In this document: one piece after another, positions 7,079 to 13,740 of the stretch | Position numbering within the stretch: position 1 is the first letter of the stretch | Layout: each line of letters starts with the position of its first letter | Origin: JAYFNU01 sp034933305 | GTDB taxonomy: Bacteria > Bacillota > Clostridia > Oscillospirales > Ruminococcaceae | Direction of reading: 5' to 3' | Assembly (NCBI GenBank): GCA_034933305.1 | Contig: JAYFNU010000035.1 | Location: 1 to 13,740, forward strand | DNA length: 13,740 bases | The notes under the pieces: generated by a model | Database searches by the model: none | What the model saw: only the letters and a program-made list of their open reading frames with translations | Told to the model about the DNA's origin: nothing | Position numbers and translations under genes: made by a program

Positions 7079-8707
7079 ATGAGTTGGTGGCAGGACCGCG
7101 TGGTCTACCAGATCTATCCCCGCAGCTTCCAGGATTCGAACGGAGACGGCATCGGCGATCTGCCGGGCATCACGCGCCGGCTCGACGAGCTCAAGGCGCT
7201 CGGCGTCGGCATCCTGTGGCTGTCGCCCGTCTACGCGTCGCCCGACGTCGACAACGGGTACGACATCAGCGATTATTGCAGCATCAACCCGCAGTTCGGC
7301 ACGCTCGCCGACATGGACCGCCTCATCGCGGAGGCGTCCGCGCGGGACATCCGGATCATCATGGACCTCGTCATCAATCACACGTCGAACGAGCACGAGT
7401 GGTTCAAAAAGAGCTGTGCAGGCGATCCGGTCTACAAGGATTACTATATCTGGCGCCCGGCGAACAAGAAGGGCGGCCCGCCGAACAACTGGTCCAGCTT
7501 CTTCGCGGAGGACGCCTGGGAGTGGAACGAGCAGCGCGGCGAATATTATCTGCATCTGTTCACGAAGGAGCAGCCCGACCTCAATTACGAGAACCCCGCG
7601 GTCCTCGAAGAGGTCGAGAAGATCCTGCGCTTCTGGCTCGACAGGGGCGTCGCGGGCTTCCGCTGCGACATGATCAACGTGCTGAGCAAATCGACGCTCA
7701 AAAACGGCCGCTGGCAGCTCGCGCTGCGCGGCCTCGAGCACTATCTGCAGCAGGAGAAGAACCACGAGATCCTGCGGAAGCTGCGGCGCGATGTCTTCAG
7801 CCGGTATGACTGCTTTACCGTCGGCGAGGCGGCGCTCGTGACGCCGCAGCAGGCGCGCGACCTGTGCGGAGAGGGGCGCGAGGAGCTCGACATGGTCTTT
7901 TCCTTCGAGCAGCACGACGCCGATCAGTTCTACGTCAAATGGTTCCCGCATCGGCTCAACGCCCGCCGCTTCTTCCGCATCCTGTCGAGATGGCAGAACG
8001 AGCTGTCGTGGAACGCCAATTATTTCGAGAACCACGACCAGCCCCGCAGCGTCTCCCGGTACGGGAATACGGGCAAATACTGGGCGCAGTCGGCAAAGAT
8101 GCTCGGACTGCTGCTGCTGTCGCTGCGCGGCACGCCGTTCCTCTACCAGGGCGAGGAGATCGGCATGACGAACTTCGACTTCGCGTCCCCCACGGAGCTT
8201 GAGGACATCGAGTCGAAAAACGTGCTGCGGCTCATGGAGAAGATGGGCTTCCCCGCGCGCATGCGCTGGCGCATCATGCAGCTGCGCTCGCGCGACAACG
8301 CCCGCACGCCCTACCAGTGGTCGGACGGCAAGAACGCCGGCTTCACCGAGGGCACGCCGTGGCTGGGCATCAACGGCAATTACACGCACATCAATTATGA
8401 GGCGCAGCGCGGCGATCCCTTCTCGATCTGGAATTTCTACCGCGAGATGATCGCCTTCCGCGCCGATTCGACGATCCTTCGCCTCGGCACCTTCAAGGCG
8501 CTCGAGACGACGAGGCACATCTTCGCCTTCGAGCGCGCGCTCGAGGGAGAAAAGCTGACGGTCATCGTCAATTTTTCCGACAGCAACCGCCAGGTCGACT
8601 ACCGCGGCGACGTCGCCTTCAGCAACTCGAGCCGCCGCATCTTCAACGGCACGCTCTTCCCCTACGAAGCCGTCATCCTCACCGGGGCGACGCTGCGCGA
8701 GGACTGA
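7079..8707 (+). CDS. GH13 alpha-glucosidase (oligo-1,6-glucosidase / GH13_31 type)
   Basis: A 542-residue cytoplasmic glycoside hydrolase without a signal peptide. It would cleave glucose from the non-reducing end of short alpha-glucosides such as isomaltose, maltose or sucrose-type sugars. The N-terminus WWQDRVVYQIYPRSF, metal loop DSNGDGIGD (19-27), DLVINH (96-101), nucleophile D197 in GFRCDM, acid/base E250 in TVGEA and D320 in FENHDQPR are all present, so the active site is complete. Length is normal for the family. The residue after the nucleophile is Met, where Val favours alpha-1,6 bonds and Thr or Ala favours alpha-1,4. A trehalose-6-phosphate hydrolase is a possible alternative. The start is ATG 7079 with AGAGGG 7 bases upstream. 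It lies 56 bases after the kinase gene, with no separate promoter seen, and is followed by a strong terminator. Confidence 0.92.
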   Translation: MSWWQDRVVYQIYPRSFQDSNGDGIGDLPGITRRLDELKALGVGILWLSPVYASPDVDNGYDISDYCSINPQFGTLADMDRLIAEASARDIRIIMDLVINHTSNEHEWFKKSCAGDPVYKDYYIWRPANKKGGPPNNWSSFFAEDAWEWNEQRGEYYLHLFTKEQPDLNYENPAVLEEVEKILRFWLDRGVAGFRCDMINVLSKSTLKNGRWQLALRGLEHYLQQEKNHEILRKLRRDVFSRYDCFTVGEAALVTPQQARDLCGEGREELDMVFSFEQHDADQFYVKWFPHRLNARRFFRILSRWQNELSWNANYFENHDQPRSVSRYGNTGKYWAQSAKMLGLLLLSLRGTPFLYQGEEIGMTNFDFASPTELEDIESKNVLRLMEKMGFPARMRWRIMQLRSRDNARTPYQWSDGKNAGFTEGTPWLGINGNYTHINYEAQRGDPFSIWNFYREMIAFRADSTILRLGTFKALETTRHIFAFERALEGEKLTVIVNFSDSNRQVDYRGDVAFSNSSRRIFNGTLFPYEAVILTGATLRED

Positions 8708-8731
8708 GCGCCGCCCGCTCTGATACCGCAG

Positions 8732-8763
8732 CCGCCGCGCACGAAAGTGCGCGGCGGTTTTTT
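8732..8763 (+). terminator. Rho-independent terminator after the glucosidase gene
   Basis: A perfect 11-base stem (CCGCCGCGCAC at 8732-8742 with 8747-8757), a GAAA tetraloop and a T6 run at 8758-8763. This is a textbook terminator. Confidence 0.95.
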
Positions 8764-8772
8764 GCGCGGCAG

Positions 8773-8801
8773 TGGAAAAAAAGCGCGGATTATAGTAGAA
8801 T
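8773..8801 (+). promoter_or_regulatory. Sigma-A-type promoter of the acyltransferase/transporter unit
   Basis: TGGAAA (8773-8778, 4 of 6) and TAGAAT (8796-8801, 5 of 6) have a 17-base spacer. The start would be near 8808, about 18 bases before ATG 8826. GGAG at 8817-8820 is the ribosome site. Confidence 0.6.
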
Positions 8802-8825
8802 AAGAAAAAACAGCGCGGAGAGCAT

Positions 8826-9973
8826 ATGAACGCGGACGAACGGCGCCACATTCGGGCCTATGCATTTTTCACGGGCATCCTGCCGCTGTGGCTGCGGCCG
8901 AAATTCAATATCGTGTGTGAAAAGGCCCCCGAGACGGACGGGCCGTGTCTCATCCTCGCCAATCACAACGCCGACCTCGACGCGCTGCTCGTCTCCCAGA
9001 GCTTTCCCCGCCAAATGTACTTCGTGGCGAGCGAGCACGTTTTCCGCGCGGGCGTGTGGTCGAAGCTGCTCGAGCGCTATTTCGCGCCCATCTCCCGCAT
9101 GAAGGGCGGCACCGACGCCTCGACCGCGATGCGCGTTCTGCGCGCGCTCAAAAGGGGACACAACGTCTGCCTGTTCGCGGAGGGCAACCGCTCGTGGAAC
9201 GGCGAGACCTGTCCCATCCACCCGTCGACGGCGAAGCTCGTCAAGTCGGCCGGCGCGACGCTGGTGACCTACCGGCTCGAGGGGGGCTATCTCAGTCGCC
9301 GCGCTGGTCGTCGTCGCTGCGCCGCGGCAGGATGCACGGGGCCGTCGTCGGCGTCTATACGCCCGCGCAGCTCGCGGGGATGTCGCCGGAGGAGGTCCAC
9401 GCGGTCATCGTGCGCGATCTCCATGAGGACGCGTTCGAACGGCAGCGGCGGGACCCCGTCGCCTATAAGGGGAAGAATCTGGCCGAGCGCATCGAGACGG
9501 CGCTGTACATCTGCCCCGTCTGCCGCGCGGTCGGCGCGCTGCGCTCGCACGGGGATTCGCTGCGGTGCGGGGCGTGCGGCACCGAGGCGGTCTACACCGT
9601 GTACGGCTTCCTCGAGGGGGGCTTCGGCTTCGACAACGCGCTCGACTGGGACCGCTGGCAGACGGCGGAGCTGCGGGCGCGGCTCGGGGCGCTCGCGCCC
9701 GACGAGACGGCGTTCAGCGACGACGGGTTCATCCTGTCGCGCATCGGGACCGGCCACCTCAGCTTCCCGGTCGACGAGGGGATCCTGTCGGCATCGCGGC
9801 AGACGCTGCGCTGCGGCGGCACGGTCTTTGCGCTCGCCGACATCACCGAGATGAGTATGTTCGGGCGAGTGTCGCTCGTTTTTACCGCGGGCGGCGAGCA
9901 TTACGAGCTGCGCCCGGCCGAAGTGAAATGCGCGAGAAAATATCTCGAGCTATATAAATTGTTGCAGGAGTGA
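8826..9973 (+). pseudogene. PlsC-like 1-acylglycerol-3-phosphate acyltransferase with C-terminal zinc ribbon, frameshifted
   Basis: A membrane-associated acyltransferase that would add a second acyl chain to lysophosphatidic acid or a related acceptor. The first 156 residues (8826-9293) hold the catalytic NHNADLD (46-52; H47, D52) and the EGNRS acceptor motif (119-123). After ...LEGGYL the frame is lost: the expected SPRW continuation lies in the next frame from 9296 and runs to the stop at 9971-9973. One missing base near 9294 (for example CTCACGTCG changed to CTCAGTCG) would restore a 382-residue protein. The downstream part carries CPVC (9512-9523) and CGAC (9566-9577), a zinc ribbon seen in this clostridial subgroup. 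As written, the upstream frame would continue with Arg/Ser-rich nonsense to 9854. A sequencing or assembly error is as likely as a true mutation. The catalytic half is complete, and the transporter gene starts 10 bases after the stop. Confidence 0.85.
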
Positions 9974-9983
9974 GGTCTCGTCT

Positions 9984-11384
9984 ATGGATTTCTCCGCCGG
10001 GAACACCGCCCTTTGGAACCCCATCATCCAGTTCGCCATCATCGCCGCGATCATCGTCCTTGCGACGCTGCTGCGCCGCAAGGTGCCCTTCATCCGCAGG
10101 AGCCTGATGCCGACGGCCGTGCTCGGCGGTTTTATTCTGCTGCTGCTGCGCTCGACGGGGCTGCTGTATGTCGACACCGGCTTTCTCGAGGCGATCACCT
10201 ACCACGGCATCGCCATCGGGTTTATCGCGCTGTCGCTGCGCGTCCCGAAGAGCGGCGAGCAGGACGCGAAGGGCCGGCTCGTCGGCCTCAAGAGCGGCGC
10301 CATCATCGTGAGCAGCTATCTCATCCAGGCCTTTTTCGGCCTGCTCGTGACGCTCGGGCTCGCCTACACGGTCATGCCGGGGCTCTTCAAGGCGGCGGGG
10401 ATCCTGCTGCCGATGGGCTACGGTCAGGGGCCGGGGCAGGCCAACAACGTCGGCAGCACCTATGAGGCGAATTTCGGTTTCACGGGCGGGCGCTCGTTCG
10501 GCCTCGCCATCGCGGCGTCCGGGTATCTGTGCGCGTGCATTGTCGGCGTCATCTATCTCAACATCCTCGCCAAAAAGGGCAAGATCAGCCGCGCCGCCTA
10601 CGAGGAGGTCTCGGGCTCGGTGAGCGTCGACACCTTCCAGGATCAGGGCGAGATCCCCATCGCCGAATCGCTCGACAAGCTGTCGATGCAAGTGGCGCTG
10701 GTGCTCGTCGTCTACGGGCTGACGTACCTTGCGACGTGGGGGCTCGTCTCGCTGCTCGAGACGGTCGCGCCCGGCCTCGCCGCCACGGTCGGCGGCATCC
10801 TCTGGGGCTTCAACTTCATCATCGGCTCGCTGCTCGCGATGGGTCTGCGCACGGCGTTCGCGCACCTGCGCAAGGGCAAATTCATGACGCGGCAGTACCA
10901 GAACAATTATCTGCTCAGCCGCCTGTCGGGCCTCGCGTTCGACATCATGATCGTCGCGGGCATCGGCTCCATCGACATCGGCGACCTGACGGGCATGTGG
11001 CTGCCCTTTGCGCTGCTGTCGCTCGCCGGCGCCGTCGTGACCTTCATCCATCTGTATTTCACCTGCAAACGCGTCTACAAGGGATATTTCTACGAGGGCT
11101 TCGTGTCGATGTACGGCATGATGACGGGCACGATCAGCTCGGGCATCCTGCTGCTGCGCGAGATCGACGCCGACCTCGAGACCCCCGCGGCCAACAACCT
11201 CGTCTCAGGCAGCGGCTTTGCCATTGCGCTCGGAGCGCCGCTGCTGGTGCTCATCGGCATGGCGCCCAAGTCCGACGCCATGACCTTCCTGGTGCTCGGC
11301 CTTGTCGTCGTCTATTACGCCGCGCTCATCGGCGTCATCGCCATCCCCGACAAGGAGCAGCGTGAGGAAAGAAAACACGAATAG
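9984..11384 (+). CDS. GltS-like (sodium/glutamate symporter family) membrane transporter
   Basis: A 466-residue integral membrane protein with about ten or more hydrophobic spans in two similar halves, as in the ESS/GltS family. The first half has a span near 14-29, the loop and helix VPFIRRSLMPTAVLGGF (34-50), and a Gly-rich re-entrant-type segment GYGQGPGQANN (145-155) followed by GFTGGRSFGLAIA, which aligns by eye with GGHGTAAAWG...YGFT in E. coli GltS. The second half carries GMMTGTISSGILLLREID (378-395). The glutamate-type GHGTA motif is replaced, so the substrate may not be glutamate. The start is ATG 9984, with GAGG 8 bases upstream, 10 bases after the acyltransferase stop, so it belongs to the same transcript. 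The charged C-terminal tail is cytoplasmic. The family call is moderate and the substrate unknown. Confidence 0.68.
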   Translation: MDFSAGNTALWNPIIQFAIIAAIIVLATLLRRKVPFIRRSLMPTAVLGGFILLLLRSTGLLYVDTGFLEAITYHGIAIGFIALSLRVPKSGEQDAKGRLVGLKSGAIIVSSYLIQAFFGLLVTLGLAYTVMPGLFKAAGILLPMGYGQGPGQANNVGSTYEANFGFTGGRSFGLAIAASGYLCACIVGVIYLNILAKKGKISRAAYEEVSGSVSVDTFQDQGEIPIAESLDKLSMQVALVLVVYGLTYLATWGLVSLLETVAPGLAATVGGILWGFNFIIGSLLAMGLRTAFAHLRKGKFMTRQYQNNYLLSRLSGLAFDIMIVAGIGSIDIGDLTGMWLPFALLSLAGAVVTFIHLYFTCKRVYKGYFYEGFVSMYGMMTGTISSGILLLREIDADLETPAANNLVSGSGFAIALGAPLLVLIGMAPKSDAMTFLVLGLVVVYYAALIGVIAIPDKEQREERKHE

Positions 11385-11392
11385 CAGCACGC

Positions 11393-11424
11393 AAAAAGAG
11401 GCGCCGTACGGCGCCTCTTTTTTT
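11393..11424. terminator. Bidirectional terminator between convergent units
   Basis: A perfect palindrome (GAGGCGCCGT and its mirror, centred at 11407/11408) is flanked by A5 on the left (11393-11397) and T7 on the right (11418-11424). It ends the plus-strand transporter transcript and, read on the other strand, supplies a hairpin plus T-run for the lipoprotein gene ending at 11471. Confidence 0.9.
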
Positions 11425-11470
11425 GTTGTTTAAGGGGAAGCATCGGCGGCGCCTTCGGTGCGGCGCCGCT

Positions 11471-12082
11471 CTATTTGCTGTACTGCGCGGTCAGCTGGGC
11501 CTGCGCGAGCACGCGCCCGTCGAGCGCGTCCGTCAGCGCATCCTGCGAAAAGCCATTTTCGAGCGGGAGCTCTTCGCGCAGCGCATAAACGGTCACGACG
11601 TAGGTGTGCGTCCCGGACGGCGGCGTCGGCCCGCCGTAGCCGACGGTCCCGAAGCTGTTGAGCCCCTGGACGATGCTGTCTGCGAGCGCGACGCCCGCGT
11701 TGTCCGGCACGTCGCCGGCGGGCAGATTGGCCGCGGCCCAGTGGACCCAGCCGTCCGCATCGGGATCGGTCATGAGCACGGCGAGGGCGACGGTGCCCTC
11801 GGGGAGATTTTCAACGGTCAGCGGCAGGGAGCGCGAGGGGATCCAGCCGCTCTCGAAATCCGAGCCCTTCGCGCCGTAGGCGTCCGCGAGGACGCCGCCC
11901 TGCACCGCATCGCTCGAGACGGCCATGGGCGCGGCGGGCGTTTCGGCGGGCGTTTCGGCGGGCGTTTCGGTCTGCGCTTCCGGCGCGGGCGCCGACCCGC
12001 CGTCCGCCGGCGTCTGCGCGCCGCAGCCGCCGAGCAGCAGCGCCGCGAACAGCAGCGCCGCGGGGAGGATATACCGCTTCAT
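11471..12082 (-). CDS. PEBP/YbhB-YbcL-family lipoprotein
   Basis: A 203-residue exported protein of the phosphatidylethanolamine-binding (Raf kinase inhibitor-like) family; bacterial members have no settled function. Residues 1-20 form a lipoprotein signal peptide (KR, hydrophobic core, then LGGC with lipidated C20). Residues 21-52 are a Pro/Thr/Glu/Ala tether with repeated ETPA units. The PEBP domain runs from about 62 to the end, with DPDADGWVHW (107-116) and YGGPTPPSGTHTY (149-161), the two conserved ligand-pocket motifs. The start is ATG 12082, with GGAGG 7 bases upstream; ATG 12085, one codon earlier, is only 4 bases from that site and is less likely. The start overlaps the stop of the upstream gene by one base, so translation is probably coupled and the two proteins may act together at the outer membrane face. 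The family call is strong. Confidence 0.9.
   Translation of the reverse strand: MKRYILPAALLFAALLLGGCGAQTPADGGSAPAPEAQTETPAETPAETPAAPMAVSSDAVQGGVLADAYGAKGSDFESGWIPSRSLPLTVENLPEGTVALAVLMTDPDADGWVHWAAANLPAGDVPDNAGVALADSIVQGLNSFGTVGYGGPTPPSGTHTYVVTVYALREELPLENGFSQDALTDALDGRVLAQAQLTAQYSK
11933..11968 (-). repeat. Three perfect tandem 12-base repeats encoding ETPA
   Basis: GGCGGGCGTTTC occurs three times without a mismatch at 11933-11944, 11945-11956 and 11957-11968. On the minus strand it encodes repeated Glu-Thr-Pro-Ala in the linker between lipid anchor and PEBP domain. In-frame slippage would change tether length without breaking the gene. Confidence 0.95.
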
Positions 12083-13740
12083 CATGCCGCCTCCAGCAGG
12101 TCGTTCAGACCCGTCATGTCGGGGAAGAGCAGGAAATCGAGCAGGCCCGCCGCATACTGCGTGCCGTCGTGCGTGACGATCTCGAGCCGGATGGTCAGCG
12201 ATTCGACGCCGGAGACGTCGACGTCGACGGCCGCCGGCTGCGTGTCGCCGTAGATGTACGGCGAAGAGTAGAGCGTGTAGCCGTCGCCGGTGATCGTCAG
12301 GCGCGCATAGCAGCCCGTGTCCTTTGCGCCCGCGGCGCCCACGGCGGAGATATACCCCGTGAGCGTCGAGTAGGTGCCGCCCAGCGCGTAGGTGCGGGAG
12401 AAGGAATCGCTGACCGACGCGCGCAGCACGAGCCCCGTTCCGTAGTTGGTCTTGCCCGCGCTGTCGGCGTCGGTGCCGGGCATGTAGTTCGACAGCACGC
12501 TCGTCGATTCCGACAGGGCCGTCTGTCCGCTCGCCGCCATGTCGAGCACGTCCGCCGCCGTGAGATACGGGGAGTACGTCGCGTAGAGCGCGGCGATCTT
12601 TTCCCCGTTGGGACACGCGGCATGGGCGTTCGTGAGGATCCGGCTGGCCGTGGCGTAATCGCCGTTGAGCACGCTCTGCTTCATGAGGCCGAAGGCGTAG
12701 TTGTAAAACGCGGTCTCGGCGTTGTCGTAGGCCTTTTGGATGTCGGCATCGCCGTCGAGCAGCGTCAGCGCCTTGTCCGCCGCCGTGAACAGCGGCTCGA
12801 AGTCCGCGGAGGAGGTGTAGGTCTCGATGGCGGTGAGCGTTTCGTTCTTGTAGAGCTCCGACGTGTCGGCGAGCTGACTCACCGCCTGATCGTAATATTT
12901 GGAATTTTCCGAGACGGCCTTGAGCTGTTCGACCGCCGACTCGTAATCCTGTATTGCGAGCGCCTGCTGCGCCGCTTCATAGGCCGTCGCGGACGCGTAC
13001 TGCTGCGTCAGCTCCGTCTTGACGGCGTTTGCCGACGCGGTGAAATTCGGGATGAGCGCGATGCCGTCGAGGCGCGCGCAGGACGCTTCGTAATCGCTGC
13101 TGCCGCCGAGATAGCTGCTCAGCGCCCTGTTCGAGACGATCTGCACGATCTTTTCGCCGACGGGCGACTGCAGACGGCTCGAGCCGACGCTCTGCTGGTA
13201 GACCGACGCGGCCTTTTCGTAGTTGCCCGACAGGAGGTTCGCCGCGAAGCGGATGGAGGGCAGAAAGACGAGCGCAAGCGCCGCGATGAGCCCCAGGACG
13301 GCGCAGGGGATGATGATGCCGAGCCTGCGCCGGGGCGCCGCCGACTCGACGTGCGCGGCGGGCCGCCGCGCTTTTTGCGGCGCGGCGCCTCTGGCGGGCC
13401 GTTCCTTTTCGGGCGCGCCGCCGCGCTTTTTGGCGCTGCGGCTGTTCTTTTTCGCCTTGCGCTTCGACTGCGCCGAGCGCTTGACGGCGCGCGCCGGGAT
13501 GTACGGCGGCAGCTCGTACTGCGTGTCGCTGCGCACGCGGTCCGCGGCGTCGGCCACGCTGTCGGGGGCGCTGCCGGGAAGGGGCGGGACGGCGTCGCGC
13601 ACGAAGGGCTGCGGCGCGCCCGCGGGGGCCTCGTTCTCCTGCCGCGCCGCTTTCGGCGGCACGGCGGACGTCTCGGCGGCGTAGGGGCGCACGCCGCGCT
13701 GCGCGGCGTCGGAGGCTTTCTGCGGCGCGGGCTGCGCCGG
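12082..13740 (-). CDS. Membrane protein with basic cytoplasmic region, TPR-like middle and NPCBM-like C-terminus (5' partial)
   Basis: The frame is open to the window edge; the GTG at 13692 is probably internal, and the true start lies beyond 13740. At least 552 residues are seen. The layout is a Pro/Ala-rich then strongly Lys/Arg-rich region (about 13340-13740), one membrane span (about 13252-13324, LGIIIPCAVLGLIAALALVF), a helical region with TPR-like pieces (NYEKAASVYQ, DYESAVEQLKAV, GDYATASRIL; about 12540-13250), and a beta-rich C-terminal domain (about 12140-12420) that resembles NPCBM/NEW2 carbohydrate-binding modules (YALGGTYSTLTGYI, GDGYTLYSS, VDVDVSGVESLTIRLEI). The basic side should be cytoplasmic and the TPR/NPCBM part outside. 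A zinc ribbon may start the protein, as in similar clostridial proteins, but it is not visible. It overlaps the lipoprotein gene by one base. I know no named ortholog, so the function is open. Confidence 0.8.
   Translation of the reverse strand, partial: PAQPAPQKASDAAQRGVRPYAAETSAVPPKAARQENEAPAGAPQPFVRDAVPPLPGSAPDSVADAADRVRSDTQYELPPYIPARAVKRSAQSKRKAKKNSRSAKKRGGAPEKERPARGAAPQKARRPAAHVESAAPRRRLGIIIPCAVLGLIAALALVFLPSIRFAANLLSGNYEKAASVYQQSVGSSRLQSPVGEKIVQIVSNRALSSYLGGSSDYEASCARLDGIALIPNFTASANAVKTELTQQYASATAYEAAQQALAIQDYESAVEQLKAVSENSKYYDQAVSQLADTSELYKNETLTAIETYTSSADFEPLFTAADKALTLLDGDADIQKAYDNAETAFYNYAFGLMKQSVLNGDYATASRILTNAHAACPNGEKIAALYATYSPYLTAADVLDMAASGQTALSESTSVLSNYMPGTDADSAGKTNYGTGLVLRASVSDSFSRTYALGGTYSTLTGYISAVGAAGAKDTGCYARLTITGDGYTLYSSPYIYGDTQPAAVDVDVSGVESLTIRLEIVTHDGTQYAAGLLDFLLFPDMTGLNDLLEAA
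12090..12094 (-). promoter_or_regulatory. Ribosome binding site of the lipoprotein gene, inside the upstream gene
   Basis: GGAGG (minus strand) lies in the last codons of the upstream gene, 7 bases before ATG 12082 and 4 before ATG 12085. The spacing favours 12082. The junction GGAGGCGGC-ATGATG closely matches the MBL/DUF3006 junction GGAGGCGGC-GTGATG at 2842-2856. Confidence 0.75.

Noticed and set aside
9294..9854. Continuation of the acyltransferase frame as a Ser/Arg-rich tail, which might be read as a real alternative C-terminus.
   Set aside because: Composition is typical of an off-frame reading of high-GC DNA, while the adjacent frame gives a sensible domain with a zinc ribbon.

Overview
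The window looks like chromosomal DNA from a high-GC, gut-type member of the Clostridia (Firmicutes). This is inferred from protein style, not from a marker gene. Coding DNA is strongly G/C-ending. Promoters are sigma-A-like, ribosome sites are of the AGGAG type, and hairpin terminators are compact. The gene set is an FtsK/SpoIIIE translocase, a ComEC-type metallo-beta-lactamase protein with a DUF3006 partner, a clostridial galactokinase variant and a GH13_31 glucosidase. I saw no tRNA, rRNA, CRISPR array, insertion sequence, phage gene or attachment site.

Layout. (1) Positions 2-3193, plus strand: the C-terminal two thirds or so of an FtsK/SpoIIIE translocase (its start lies upstream of the window), a membrane-anchored MBL-fold protein and a 72-residue DUF3006 protein, closed by a terminator. 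(2) 3199-5597: a promoter, an ABC ATPase and its overlapping ABC-2-type permease, then a strong terminator. (3) 5672-8763: a promoter, a GHMP kinase of the galactokinase family and a GH13 alpha-glucosidase, then a textbook terminator. (4) 8773-11424: a promoter, a PlsC-type acyltransferase whose reading frame is broken once near 9294, and a GltS-like transporter, ending in a palindromic terminator. (5) 11471-13740, minus strand: a large membrane protein (cytoplasmic basic region, one membrane span, TPR-like middle, NPCBM-like C-terminus; its start lies beyond the window), overlapping by one base a PEBP/YbhB-family lipoprotein. This unit converges on unit 4 and probably shares its terminator.

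How the genes work together. Units 1 and 2 pair proteins that commonly occur together: MBL with DUF3006, and ATPase with permease. Unit 3 suggests intracellular use of an oligosaccharide: the GH13 enzyme would release hexose and the GHMP kinase would phosphorylate a sugar. Unit 5 would place two proteins at the outer face of the membrane. All intergenic gaps are shorter than 300 bases and are accounted for by promoters and terminators.

No wholly new system is evident. The best leads are the frameshifted acyltransferase, the altered signatures in the galactokinase-like and GltS-like proteins, the TPR/NPCBM membrane protein with its lipoprotein partner, and the competing hairpins at 3147-3200.
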